NCBI GenBank assembly: GCA_026122225.1
Contig: JANEZZ010002758.1
Coordinates: forward strand, 930,001-994,000
DNA length: 64,000 bases
Reading direction: 5' to 3'
Origin: Heloderma charlesbogerti
Lineage: Eukaryota; Chordata; Lepidosauria; Squamata; Helodermatidae
The stretch's first letter is position 1. Each line of letters opens with the position of its first letter. Shown piece after piece: positions 44,971-56,047 of this stretch. The notes under the pieces are model-generated. The model had not been told where the DNA came from and made no database searches. It saw only the letters and a program-made list of their open reading frames with translations. The position numbers and the translations under genes are program-made.

Positions 44971-45014
44971 AAGTGACAATGGCTCACACATAGTGGCCAG
45001 GCTTGAGCACAACT

Positions 45015-45425
45015 GAACATAAGAGCATTAGATGAGCCATGTTGGATCACACTAAAGGCCTATCTAGTCCAGCATTCTGTTCTCACAGTAGCCAAACAGA
45101 TGCTACAATGGGAAGTCCACAGAGGCACATGAGCACACTAGCTGCCTCCCAGTCATGTTTCCAGCAACTGGTGTACATAGGCATACTGTCTCTGATTCTG
45201 GAGGTAATATATAGCCATCTTGACTACTAGGCATTGATGGCCTTATGCTCCATGAATTTGTTTAATCCCCTTTTGAATCCATCCAAGTTGGTTGCCGTCG
45301 CTACATTTTGTGGTAGCGAATTCCATGGTTTGACTATGTGCTGTGGGAAGAAGTCCTTCCTTTCATCTGTCCTGAATCTCTCACCATTCAGCTTCATGGA
45401 ATGACCCCGGGTTCTAGGTCATACT
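45015..45425 (-). mobile_element. CR1-type LINE 3' fragment
   Basis: Minus strand. Starts gaacataagagcattagatg at the 3' end and includes gtccagcattctgttctcac, gaatttgtttaatccccttt and cattcagcttcatggaatga. A CR1 subfamily distinct from 39433. Confidence 0.85.
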
Positions 45426-45535
45426 TTTCTGGAACATACTGTGTTGTTCCATGGGGATGCCAGTGAATGAATAACATGAAAAACAGATGTTTTAGGCCCA
45501 AACAAAATGAGAAATGCAAATGCATTTAACAAACC

Positions 45536-46732
45536 TTGACAGGGCGACCAAGGAAACTGGTCCTGTGGGATGACCTCTGCCGGGAGAGGGACAGGGGGAG
45601 TGCGACCCTGTTGATTCTCTTGGACCTCTCAGTGGCTTTCAATACCATTGACCATGGTATCCTTCTGGATAGGTTGTCTGGGTTAGGAGCTGGAGGCACT
45701 GCACTACAGTGGTTCCGCTCCTACTTGGATGGCCGATTCCAGAAGGTGGTGCTGGGGGATTATTGCTCTGTGCCATGGCAATTGTGCCATGGGGTTCCAC
45801 AGGGCTCTATTTTATCCCCCATGCTGTTTAACATCTACATGAAACCGCTGGGGGAGGTTATCTGGAGGTGTGGGCTGAGGTGCCATCAATATGCAGATGA
45901 TACCCAGCTCTACCTCTCTTTCTCATCAAAACCAGGTGAGGCAGTGGCTGTTCTGAATCAGTGCCTGGGCACGGTAATGGACTGGATGAGGGCCAATAAA
46001 CTGAAACTCAATCCAGACAAGACGGAGGTACTGTTAGTGTGTGATTCGTCTGCCCGGCTAGGTGATATTCAACCTGTTCTGGAGGGGGTTGCACTCCCCC
46101 TAAAGGATCACATTCGTAGTTTGGGGGTGCTGTTGTATCCAGAACTGTCACTTGAGGCACAGGTGAACTCAGTGGCACGGAGCACTTTTTATCGACTTAG
46201 GCTGGTATACCAACTACACCCTTATCTGGACAGAGATAGCCTAGCTGCAGTGATCCATGCTCTGATAACTTCTCGTCTGGACTACTGCAATGCATTGTAC
46301 GTGGGGCTGCCTTTGAAAATGGTCCGGAAACTTCAGCTGGTCCAAAATAGGGCAGCAAGATTGTTAACAGGGACTGGCCTGCGAGCTCATATTATGCCAG
46401 TACTTTTCCAGCTGCACTGGCTGCCAGTCCATTTCTGGGCCCGATTCAAAGTGCTGGTGTTAACATTCAAAGCCCTTAACGGCTTGGGGCCAGGTTACCT
46501 GAAGGATCGCCTCCTCCCATATGTGCCTGCCCGGACCTTAAGATCATCGTCAGCGGCCCTTCTCCATGAGCCCCTGCCAAAGGAAGTGAGGCGGGTGGCT
46601 ACTAGGAGGAGGGCTTTTTCTGCTGTGGCACCCCGGCTCTGGAATGAGCTCCCTAGTGAGGTTCGCCTGGCACCTACATTGTATTCCTTTCGGTGCCAGA
46701 TGAAGACCTTTTTATTTTCCCAGGCATTTTAG
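45536..46732 (+). pseudogene. L2-type RT frame, 398 codons, motif A Asp to Asn
   Basis: This is the C-terminal part of the L2 polyprotein, from before motif A to the natural end; the endonuclease and first RT blocks are lost by 5' truncation, so it counts as a fragment although its frame is open. Motif A reads LLDLSVAFNTIDH (about residues 28-40): the catalytic aspartate of AFD is asparagine (N36). Motif B is HGVPQGSILSPMLFNIYM (85-102) and motif C YADDTQLY (119-126), intact. Then LKLNPDKTEVLLV, SRLDYCNALYVGLP, AARLL and the terminal WNELPSEVRLAP. The annotated ATG is in flanking sequence, not a real start. Confidence 0.9.
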
Positions 46733-46952
46733 CTTTCTAAATTTTTAGCTTTGCTGTTTTAAGTCTGTATTTTAAACTCCTGCACTGCTGCTAGGTTTTA
46801 TTGTGGTTGAATTGTTATATTGTGGCTTTAATGTTCTATATATTTTAAATTGTTTTATTGTGTGTTGTTTGGGTTTAATTTTTGTGAACCGCCCAGAGAG
46901 CTTCGGCTATTGGGCGGTATAGAAATGAAATGAATAAATAAATAAATAAATA
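45536..46952 (+). mobile_element. L2-type LINE, 1.4-kb copy
   Basis: A 5'-truncated LINE (L2 homology from about 45555) with one long frame, 45536-46732, a 3' UTR (46733-46952) with gtgaaccgcccagagagctt and ggctattgggcggtatagaa, and (aaat)n at the end. The best-preserved L2 copy here and reference for the fragments at 2487, 17494, 30775 and 54606. Confidence 0.95.
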
Positions 46953-47400
46953 AGCTCCTTTCCTCCTGCACCTGCCACTGAAAAAGCAGCTTCTGCAAGG
47001 GGCAGTGTGATTTGGAGCAGTGGTGGACCGGAAGAGGTGTTTCAGTCTTTCCCTGTTCCACTTCACCCCCCCCCCCAACCACTTTTGCTCTGGAGAATGC
47101 CTGTGTGATGCCACTTCTCAAAATCCCTCCTCAGGACCCATCATTTCCCTAAATGAGCCTATTCCACGCTGGTGTCCTCCAAATGTGTTGGCCTCTAGCT
47201 CCCAGAGAACACCCTCCAATAGGACTGTCCTCCATAAAGTAGGACACCTGGTCATTCTAGTTGCAAGCAACACCCATGGATGTGTAGAAGTTATTGCCAC
47301 ATGTTCTGATGTGTTGAGGACCAATACTTTAAACAGGTTAGATAAATGAATTGAGCACACGTCTATCAATGGCTAGTCTACCACTGTTATATATGTTGAC
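46953..47400. other. No recognised feature
   Basis: Poly-C at 47067-47077. tcctccaaatgtgttggcct at 47175 hints at a MITE arm scrap. No exon seen. Confidence 0.35.
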
Positions 47401-47498
47401 CAGTGGAGGCTGGTGTCTGTGATGTCAGTGGGGCAGTGAATCCGCTCCGGGTATAGTCAGAACCAGTCAGAACTCTAAAGGAGCTATCCAAGGTGCAA
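47401..47498. mobile_element. Half of a CAGTGGAGGCTGG MITE
   Basis: Starts cagtggaggctggtgtctgt, goes through cagtcagaactctaaaggag and stops at gtgcaaaa: the left arm only. Confidence 0.75.
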
Positions 47499-47717
47499 AA
47501 ACTTAGGGTGCTTCCGGACAAGGCTTTTACCATGCCATTGTGCTGCCCCATTCACAGAATGTTACGTGGGGTCCAGACAGTGTCTTCTGATCATAATCCT
47601 CCTGTGTTTTCCCACCACTTCTTCCATCTTTTTTCTTATCACTGGAAATCTGTTAAGGAAGAAAAAGGGCTAGCTGTACAGTGCCTTCTGATTATTAGTA
47701 CCAGGGCCCATCTGTCT
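47499..47717. other. No recognised feature
   Basis: agggtgcttccggacaaggc could be the end of another MITE; not resolved. Confidence 0.3.
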
Positions 47718-48289
47718 GGAAGGGTCAGGATTGATTCTGAGTGCAGGGAGATAGTTAGCAGCTCAGATTCAGAAGAGGAGCAGCCAGAACTGGGAGAGGC
47801 ATTTTCACAAGCCAGTTCAGATATGGGTAGGCGTGCTTCTCAGGTTACCAACTCCCAGATGTCCGGGCATGAAGCTTCCTCCTTACCCCCCTCTGTGAGA
47901 AGCAGCGAGCAGGAGGAGGAGGGGCTTGAGGACTGTGACCTAAGAGATGCGAGGCGGCGGCGCAGAGCTAGGAGGGAAACGTCAAGGGTGGAGCTCAGAC
48001 AGTCGACCCAGTTAGTGATGCGTGAGAAGCTATGCGGGGAAGCATCACGCGAGGGGTGGGACCTCCCTCCCTAAGTTAGCCTAGCCAGATAGCCTCCCTT
48101 TCAAACTGCGGGCAACTTTTGGTGATTCCATTTGAACTGCAGGCATTCCTTTGTAGCCAGAGTCTTCGAGGATTTGCATCTGTAATGAACCTGTGAATAA
48201 TGAATTAAAGGCGTGAGACTGAAGCCTCTCTATTTGTGTGTGTGTGAGTGCTCAGGGATAGAGGGGGCCCGGGGATTTGTGACAGGAGG
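47718..48289 (+). mobile_element. Gypsy-like solo LTR, 562 bp
   Basis: The LTR 47723-48284 begins ggtcaggattgattctgag (related to tgtcagggttg at 19696) and ends gggatttgtgaca. It is flanked by ggaag (47718-47722) and ggagg (48285-48289), a 5-bp TSD with one mismatch. attaaag (48204-48210) may be its polyadenylation signal. No internal region is present. The classification rests on LTR ends and TSD length only. Confidence 0.6.
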
Positions 48290-48632
48290 CACCCTTTGAC
48301 TTGGTTCGCATGACATGACAGCCCACCATGGCTTAATTTACTCATGGGGGCTGTTGCATCATGCTGGGTGCCCATGGGCATCATTCTTGCATGGCATCCA
48401 TGGGTGCCAAGCTTGCTGTATTGTGTGAACCTGGGCGGCAGGGGTTGAGGGTTAGACAACCCTCAAATAACCCTCAAACAAGCCCTCAAACAACCCCTGC
48501 TGTGTGGGTTCCCACGACATGACTTGCCATAGCATCTGCTGGCTGGGGTCTGCATCTTCAAAATGGTGGCTGGCACATGCTGTGGCACCCAGAGGGTTAA
48601 TCAACCCACAGTGGCTTGCCATGATGTGGAAA
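48290..48632. mobile_element. Foldback MITE with central (ccctcaaa) hairpin
   Basis: Shares accatggcttaatttactca, gcatgacatgaca and a central gggttgagggttagacaacc / caaacaacccctg region with 37645-38010. Confidence 0.55.
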
Positions 48633-48654
48633 CTGGTGCTTTGGCTCCAAATGT

Positions 48655-48870
48655 GGTGTTGCAGTTCGAGTGTTGGACTGGGATTCGGGAGTCCTGGGTT
48701 CTAGTCTCCACTTGGCCCATGAAGCTTGCTGGGTGACTTTGGGCCAGTCATTGACTCTCAGCCCAACCTCACAGGGTTGTTGTGAGGATAAAATGGAGAA
48801 GAGGAGGATCACGTATGCCACGCTGGGCTCCTTGCAGGAAAGGTGGGATATAAATGTAACAAATAAATGA
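48655..48870 (+). mobile_element. tRNA-derived SINE (L2-like tail family)
   Basis: cagttcgagtgttggactgg, ggttctagtctcc (B box), gggtgactttgggccagtca, aggtgggatataaatgtaac. A nearly complete copy. Confidence 0.88.
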
Positions 48871-50097
48871 ATAGGTTTCCTAGGTATGCACATGGCAGCG
48901 TAATAAAACACTGAATTTTACCAGTATTTTTTTAAAAGAACCTTGAAAATTAATCCTGCTAAATGGTTTGTGTTTTTTTGTGTGGGGGAAAAAAGCCATT
49001 TCTGACTACCAAGCATATTGAAATCTCAAAGGTTTAATTGAATGATTTTTGTACCAAATCACACAGTTTTGAAGTGCTGATTACACACCCCAGGAATTCA
49101 TTTGCCTGAGAAAAAAAAAGTTGCATTATGGATTACAAGATCAAAGATTAATTTCACTGCTGCAGACTTCATTTGTACAGCTCAGACAACACTTGCACAG
49201 TTCATGGAATCTTGTAACACCATAAAGGGTTTTTTTTTTTCAACATTACATTACGGGGAATAAAGAAGGACACACATAATGGATGAGCTGGACAGATCCA
49301 ATGTGCTTTCTCCTTTTGGCAACCCCCCCCCAAAAGAAATAGTAGTAACCGTTACTTTCAATTAACCTTTAAATAATTCTTTTAAAAATGTCTACGGTAA
49401 TTCTAAGGGGTGATCAGCAAGTACCTCACATTTTGCCTTTTGGGGAAAGTTCAGGATCAGAACCTGTTAAGATTGTCTTTGTAGTTATAATCTAAGGAAA
49501 CTGTGAATACTATTTGAAATTATGCAGAGGATGGGTAGAAAAATAACTATAATTTGTTCCCCTCCTCATCTGTTCTTTTAATCCTCGTGGTGTATTGGGC
49601 TTCAAAAGAGCCTCTCACTCATCATGCATTGGCATAGCCTCACCAAGCTACCGATATTCCTCTGTCTTCCCTTCTACTTGATAGTTTCCAGTGTCCCTGC
49701 ACCACACCCCAAGTCTTGATGACATGCCAGCTACTCACACTCTACTCAGCCCGCCCTTCATTACGTTGTTTGGATCTTTCACAAGTGGCATGATCATCCG
49801 TGGTGTAGTGGAGGGTGTATTAGAAGGGACACTGATGTCACCTGCCACATTCCTCAGACTTCCCTGTTCTCTCTGAGCTTAGCTGCAATCCTCACACTAG
49901 TTGGTGGTGGTAGTGAGGGGAATGGATTTTTTCAGCAACAATACATTGTTCCCTGTCATCATGCAAAGTATTTTTGGGTGGCCTAGTCTTGAATGGGCAA
50001 TTAAGACCCATTAGTTTTACAAAAGACCTGCTCCTGATGGAGATGAAGACTGCTAGATCTGGTTTCTTGATATGGATCAACGTTGCTGCTTGCAATT
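48871..50097. other. No recognised gene
   Basis: AT-rich. aatcttgtaacaccataaag at 49208-49228 resembles the repeat at 1120. Probably 3' flank of KCNMB2. Confidence 0.35.
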
Positions 50098-50176
50098 TTG
50101 GACTGTCCTTGGGGATGTAGCTATAGGAACTATCATGATGAGGGTCTGCACTTCAAAATTTACCACTACACTACTG
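50098..50176 (+). repeat. Unknown repeat, copy A (ttcaaaatttaccactacac)
   Basis: 75 bp aligned without gaps to the complement of 52850-52930, about three quarters identical, with a fully shared gcacttcaaaatttaccac. Origin unknown. Confidence 0.6.
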
Positions 50177-51170
50177 ATGGTTATCCCCTGCCTCTCTGTA
50201 CATCACAGCTTCTGTCTTTTCTTTGCCCCCTGCTGTTCCTGAGTAGCAACCAGCACATGCCCCCAACTGGGGCTCCAAAATCACTTCTTACATGCCACCT
50301 TGACATCCACCAAGGGTTTCCTAGTGCTAATACAGGTCTCATAGGACACACACATGACATATGCAAGCTCCTTGTTCTTCCAGTTCACTTCATGGCTTTC
50401 AGCACATGTAGAGACTCATCTGAATTTCACCCCCTCCCCCTGGACAATGCTCTTGGAAGAAAATTTGCTGTGTACTGGTTTTAGAAAATCCTCTTTAGGA
50501 ATAGTATTATATTTTACCCATCTTGGCCCCTAAAATTGGAGGATACTTTCCAAGCTAAGTACCAACTAAAGTTATTTGAGTTGAAATGCTATCATGAATG
50601 ATGTCTAAGACTCCCCACCCCCACCCCGGCTCCCACAGCACTGCTCTTCTTAGCTGCAATTATATCCAAGTTTGGACATAGCGAAATACAAGAAAGATAC
50701 TGCTTGCTTTCCAGTTAATAAAAGAAATAATAAAATATAACATATTCGTATTACAATACATCACTAGGTATAATATACATTTTTGTCGTCTTGTCTAGTA
50801 TTCATTTTTAATATCTAGTAAAAAAATCTAAAATAGTTGGAAGTAAAAAATGAAAAAATAGCTGATTGTGTGTGTGTTTTTAGTTCTTCTTTACAGTGAT
50901 ATGGTAGCAAATACAAGAAAAAATGCACATAATAAACTTGTACGTAAGGTGTTTTCTGGTCCCATCTCTGCCAACAGGGCTCAGGTTGGAGTAGAAAATG
51001 AAAAGTAGTTAACAAATTGTATAGATTTGTGGGAATTATTATTATTTTTGGCTGTAGCTTTGGTAGATAATGATCCATGAGTAAAAGATATTGTAAATAA
51101 ATGTGTTGCTAGATATCTAAAATGCCAAAAGAGAAAGCTTAAACCTGAGCATGACGACAACATGAAGACT
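50177..51170. other. No recognised gene
   Basis: AT-rich. tttaat at 50807-50812 gives ATTAAA on the minus strand, the first polyadenylation-like hexamer I see downstream of the KCNMB2 stop. Weak. Confidence 0.3.
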
Positions 51171-51175
51171 ATTGC

Positions 51176-51322
51176 CCCAATCCAGAATTTTGAGCCTCCC
51201 CCAATCCAAGGAAAATAAGTTGAGCTTACATCCCATTAACATCAGCCATGACTAAATTGTCCTATAGATTTCAATGGGACTTAAGTGTGGTTAATGTTCC
51301 CTGGATTGGGGTGTGGATGTGC
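51176..51322. mobile_element. MITE with CCCCAATCCAG ends
   Basis: ccccaatccag on the left and ctggattgggg on the right are perfect inverted repeats. The interior has atttcaatgggacttaag. No clear TSD. Confidence 0.6.
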
Positions 51323-51652
51323 AGCAATGCACATCGTGATGTTGTGTGTTTGCCCTTTGGCCTTAGTGGAGGAGGCAGCTGGGGAACCCAGGCCTGCAAG
51401 AGATTTCTGGATCAAGGTGACTATCTTAGTTCCACTTCAGCCAACCAAACTGATGCTCTTACCTGTCTCCAAGTTTCCTTCCATTTTGCATCCCCCCCCG
51501 GGGGGGGGCTTAAGTGGAACTTAAATGATTCATATGAACACATGTGGCAATGTAGTACATCCCTCCAAAATGGATTTGTGCTGAAGTGTGTGGATGCATT
51601 CATTGACAAGGCTTGGCAAATGGTTACACTGAGCCCTATTTTGGCTGTAGAA

Positions 51653-51667
51653 AAAGAAGGAGATGAA

Positions 51668-51732
<65 letters not shown>

Positions 51733-51767
51733 AGAAGAAGAAGAAGAAGAAGAAGAAGAAAAGAAGT
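51653..51767. repeat. (GAA)n / (TTC)n triplet array
   Basis: About 35 gaa units with a few gag interruptions. On the KCNMB2 strand it is a TTC array starting about 250 bp after the stop codon. The 174-codon poly-Glu frame over it is a by-product. Confidence 0.97.
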
Positions 51768-52019
51768 ACTAAGTTGCAGCATAAATCAAGATCATGTAGA
51801 CGGCCAACGCAAAGGGTAAATCCTTCTCTCATCATCTGCATAATAATAGCATCACGTTTGCATATAGAACAGCCTTTTTCATTATTGCTCTACTTCATAA
51901 AAATATAAGGAACTTAGAACAGACATACACATTACAAACTTAAGGTTCTTTGGTGAAGAATGAAAACAACAACAACAGTATTTCAACTGTAAATCAATCC
52001 CCAAAGCAAACTGCTGCTT
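51768..52019 (-). other. KCNMB2: Probable proximal 3' UTR of KCNMB2
   Basis: Directly downstream of the stop codon. Contains a (ttg)n/(aac)n run and no repeat element I recognise. No AATAAA on the minus strand between 52019 and 50813, so the transcript end is unknown. Confidence 0.5.
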
Positions 52020-52304
52020 CTATCTGTTGATCCGTTGGATCCTCTCACAGAGAAGGGACAGGTACTGGGTCAACTTGACCATGGCAACAATAGCAAGCCC
52101 TCCTATCATCATGCACGTTGGCCAAAAGAGCGAGTGGAACAGCACGTTGGAACTGTAAAGTTTGGTTAACAGCACATTCTTTTGAATGCCTTCTGGGTCG
52201 TAAAAACAGGAAAAATGCTGATACTTCTTGAAGTTCTCCATGACGACATTCACAAGGGACAGAGACTCTTCAAAGTTCTTGCCACACTTAGGTATATAGG
52301 AGCA
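52020..52304 (-). CDS. KCNMB2: KCNMB2 last coding exon (BK channel beta-2 subunit)
   Basis: KCNMB2 is an auxiliary subunit of the calcium-activated BK potassium channel (pore subunit KCNMA1) in the plasma membrane. It has two membrane spans, a large extracellular loop, and in mammals an N-terminal inactivation ball. This exon gives the last 94 residues of a protein of about 235. It begins in the loop with CSYIPKCGKNFEES, whose cysteines are conserved, runs through NFKKYQHFSCFYDPEG, forms the second membrane span (about residues 53-75, with FWPTCMMIGGLAIVAMV) and ends LCERIQRINR before a TAG. A good acceptor (tcttttccccccacag, 52320-52305) precedes it; the exon starts in phase 0. Recalled human sequence agrees at most positions. 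The ball and first span were not found here. KCNMB3 is less likely because the C terminus matches KCNMB2. Confidence 0.94.
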   Translation of the reverse strand, partial: CSYIPKCGKNFEESLSLVNVVMENFKKYQHFSCFYDPEGIQKNVLLTKLYSSNVLFHSLFWPTCMMIGGLAIVAMVKLTQYLSLLCERIQRINR

Positions 52305-52320
52305 CTGTGGGGGGAAAAGA
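52305..52320 (-). promoter_or_regulatory. KCNMB2: Splice acceptor of KCNMB2 last exon
   Basis: Minus strand tcttttccccccacag: a pyrimidine tract followed by the AG directly before the TGC codon that starts the exon. Confidence 0.88.
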
Positions 52321-52457
52321 CATCTTCAGCGGAACCAAAGGTTCAAGGTGTTTCCAAAAGTGATGCAGAAGACATGCCTATGTTATCACTTTAACTGTTA
52401 CATCTTTCCTCCTGAAGTACTCTGGGGATGGTAGTTCTGTGAAGAAGAGTCTCTAGT

Positions 52458-52586
52458 ACAGCCCTTCCCACCCAAATGTTCTGGAGTATGACTCCCAGGA
52501 TTCCTAACTATTGGTTATGCTGGCTGGGGCTGATGGAAGTTGATGTCCAAAACATCTGGAGGGCACAAGGTTGGGGAATGTTGTTC
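52458..52586. mobile_element. Hairpin MITE in KCNMB2 intron
   Basis: ttcccacccaaatgttctgg on the left; aaaacatctggagggcacaa and ggttggggaatg on the right. About 140 bp into the intron from the acceptor. Confidence 0.75.
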
Positions 52587-52849
52587 TAATAGAACGCTTG
52601 GTGCCCTCACAAAAATGACAATTCACAGAGTTTCTTGGAAGATGTCATGCTGTTTAAGTGGGTTTGCTCCCAATGTGGGGATAACACACCCATCTTCTTA
52701 CAGGGGAGATGAATAAGCTCAATTTGGGGAGGTTTTTTTTTTTGGGTGGGGGTTATTTCTAGTATGTATGTGCTCAAAGGGACACCTGCATCTCTTCAGT
52801 ATATTGTTAGTGAATCCTCTGTGTGTGTGCGTGTGCGCATGTCTGTATG

Positions 52850-52930
52850 GTGGTGTAGTGGTAAATTTTGAAGTGCAATAGCTCATAATGACAGCCTTCA
52901 TAACCACACCTCCAAGGTCACTCCAAGAAT
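52850..52930 (-). repeat. Unknown repeat, copy B
   Basis: Complement aligns to 50098-50176. A short (tg)n lies at 52820-52838 next to it. Confidence 0.6.
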
Positions 52931-54605
52931 ACCCACAGCTGGAACTCAGGTTCCCCCTGTTCAACAATACCACTGTTCTTAAATGTTTCTCCAGGAGCTT
53001 CTTCTTGACCAGGTCCACATCTGCTTACCTTCAGTAAACCTTCAGTAAACCTGTGAGAGTTCTCACCATATTGGAAGCACATACCTCTCTCCCCAGGGAA
53101 GACTTACAAGTTCCCTCTTCAGACATTACAGAAGAAGTATGAAAACAGGAAGCTCAACTCTCTTACACTTCCTGTTTCAGTGCCACTTGTGACATGCAAT
53201 GTAAATATTCCAAAAAACTTGGCTTGGTAGTTTGAAAGCAAGAAATATTTGATCTCCTTATATCTCCCCGAGTCCTGATCAGTCAGCAGCACAGAAGAGT
53301 TTAAACTAGAATTATAGAAGTCTATTCTATATTATAGAATTATAGTACTGACAAGAATCTGGGTGGGGGACTTAAAACCTGGAGATATGCATAAGGCCAT
53401 GCAGAACCCTTCCGAGATGATTTTGAACAAATCAAAGCGGACACCTATTGTTCTTCAGTTCTGACAGGAGAGTGCCGTAGAGGTATCTCAGTGTAAATGA
53501 AGGCATCCTTTCTTTAATTTGGGTGACATGGGGGTGGGGAGAGCTTTTTTAGTTTAGCAGGTCTTAGTCCAATCAGAGCTAAAAATCAAAGTACATTCTC
53601 TTGCATCCATGACTGCAAGAGGCAAAAGTCAGCTGGAGCCATCGGTGCAGAGAGTGGCGTGAAGAGTGAAATGGAAAGGTCGCACCAGTTTCCCGTTGAC
53701 CTTTTGAGGGTTGCTAGCGCTGACCTTCTGGGATGTGAGTGTCCCTCTCTCTCCAGCAGTGTCAGTAACATCACCAGCACTGAGGTGGCTTGGAGGTGGG
53801 AGGAATGTGACAACCGGTATCCCAGGGGGCCCATGCTAAGCCCCTGGCTCAGGATTCATGCTTGCCTTCCTTTGGTGCATAAGGCTATATTCCCAGCTGG
53901 TGGAATGGATGGCAGCTTGTCAAGCTGAACAGCAGGATGTACCCGTCAGCTACTCTTGCCTGCCTCTGACAAGAGCACGTTACTGTTTCTGTCTGCCTTG
54001 CTATTAGAGAAAAAAAGGAATGCCTTTAAAACTTAGGCTAACATGTTTCTATGCTGCATTTTTAAAACTTGCATGGGAGTGATTAATATGCCTTGTCTTT
54101 CTGTGCTGCTGCTGGCATAATGGGAGTACACGAAGCCCTGGAACACATTACAAGGACCCACTCTCAGGGGTAATAGGGTTGGCATGATTGGGGACCTGCC
54201 AAGGCCCACGTACCAACAGGGGCCTGACTGTCAAAGTCCCGTCCTGCTTCTCCACCTCCCCATTACCACTTCCTTGCTCATCTGCTCTCCCACTCTGGCC
54301 TAGAGGGGGTGAACAAAGAAATGATAGCAGCACAAAAAGCAGCACCTGGCTTGCTGGCAAACCCTCTGGCAAGTAAGTGGGTGGTAGCAACAGCGAGGAG
54401 GAGGAGGGGGAGGGGGAGGGGGAGGAACAGCAGCAGCAGGTGCCAACTATGGTGAGGAAGAGGGCAGCCCACTGAGAAAGGGGGGCCCACACTGTGAGAG
54501 GGTCTCCCACTGAGGGGGTCTTGGCCAAGGACTCCTCCTCCCCACGCACCTGGAGCCTGCACTGCCCATCTTTCAGCTCCTCCCTACATCAGCACTCACC
54601 TTTGG
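52931..54605. other. No exon recognised; probably intron
   Basis: I looked for the preceding KCNMB2 exon on the minus strand and did not find its extracellular-loop motif. A ggaggaggaggggg run lies at 54398-54427. No dispersed repeat seen. Confidence 0.4.
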
Positions 54606-54680
54606 GAAAATTAATTAATTTATTTCTTACATTTCTATACCACCCAATAACCGAAGCTCTCTGGGCATTTCACAGAAATG
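54606..54680 (-). mobile_element. L2-type LINE 3' tail fragment
   Basis: ttacatttctataccaccca and ataaccgaagctctctgggc are the complement of the L2 3' end at 46880-46925. Confidence 0.8.
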
Positions 54681-55945
54681 ATGGGTTCCTGCTGGTGCTG
54701 GGAGGAGCTGCAGCTTGGGATACTTCCAAGTGGCTGGTGGGGTGGGGGGTAAGGTGGCTACTTTGCAGAGGACAGTCCTCTCTTTTGGAGAGCTGGTGGA
54801 AGTCAGTCAGTGGAGGACAGTCCACTGCTTGAAGGTGTCAAGTCCTGACTTCCCGACACTGAGCCTTAGAGGTTCATCATACAGGGTTGAAATCCTGCAT
54901 CTTTACTGGGGCTTTCTGCTTCTGGATTCTTTGCGGGATTACGACCGGCACCTTTACATGGCAAACACATGGTTTGAATCGAGAGAAGTCCTTCCTCGAC
55001 AAGTTCTATATGTTTCTATATATTTCATGTTACAGTTACTAGATGGCACTGTGATAATAGGGCTTTGCCCTCATTACACACAGCTGATAGAACAGATTAA
55101 CGTCCCTTATTGCTTTATCTCTGATCTTTTTGAAAGCAGGACCAAGGGGGAAAAGAGACATCCTGGGGGTTGACATCATATAAAGGACCCACAAACTTTC
55201 ATGAGTGGCCAATCACTCATTGCCATAAATTGCTCATGTAGAAATGCTCGTAGGGTTCAGTAAGGCTTTAATTGCAGTAATTCCAGTAACTGGCTTTGAG
55301 CCTTTACAGTCCCAGTATAAATCAGCAGAGAACAGGTTACAACGTAGTTCCTTAACCAGGATCAGTCTCTGGGTTTCCCAACCACAGACCCAAAAGACTC
55401 GGGTTCAGAACACAGAATAAGTCAAGTTTATAGTTCCAGCAAAGAAACAAGACAAGGAAGCTTTTCAGGTTAGAATGACGTTGTGTCCAGCAACCTCTAC
55501 AGTCTGTTGCTCTCATTTGAATACAGGGAGAGGCTGCTAAAGTTCGCTATCAGACATCCGATCATGCAAGAAAACCTAGCTTGCAAACACATGCTACGCC
55601 TCGCCAGATGCCTTTGTCCACCCTCTTGAGTTGACATTGCAACTTTGGACACACCCCAGAAGCCCCCTGCTCCCCTGTTCCCATGCAAGACACCCGTGGT
55701 CAAGAAGCAGGGGCCTCCAAACACAGCAAACTTGCAGCAAACCCCCCGTGGGGACCACCCCAGGTCAGATCTCCCAGCAGCGGAAGAGAGGCTGTATCAG
55801 CGTTCCGGGTTTCACTCCTCCTGGGACACCTGGTAGAACTAGATTCTCAGGAGCCTGGCTTCCCACGGCTGGGCCAGGCTCCACAGTGGCCCCCTCTGAC
55901 TCAGAATCAGTGTCTCAGGTTATCATTCCCCGTGGACTGCCACAA
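54681..55945. other. Unclassified; possible LTR-element sequence
   Basis: 55230-55945 differs in base composition from its surroundings and may be part of an old LTR element that continues after the 55954-56925 insertion, but no ends, primer-binding site or domain were found. Confidence 0.3.
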
Positions 55946-55960
55946 GGTCTGACTAGGGAT

Positions 55961-56047
55961 GGCGGAGAATTTCTCCCCGAAACTTCGGGGGGCCGAGCGC
56001 CAACGTGTTCGGCCCCCCGAACAAGTTTCGGGGAGAAATCCTCCGCC
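55961..56047. repeat. GC-rich foldback at the element's left end
   Basis: gatttctccccgaaactt-type sequence pairs across 16 to 20 bases with aagtttcggggagaaatc on the right, and cttcggggggccga with ttcggccccccgaa. Confidence 0.85.

Noticed and set aside
51248..51772. 174-codon plus frame ending in poly-glutamate
   Set aside because: The glutamate run is the GAA array, and the frame passes through a MITE on the strand opposite the KCNMB2 3' UTR. No domain.
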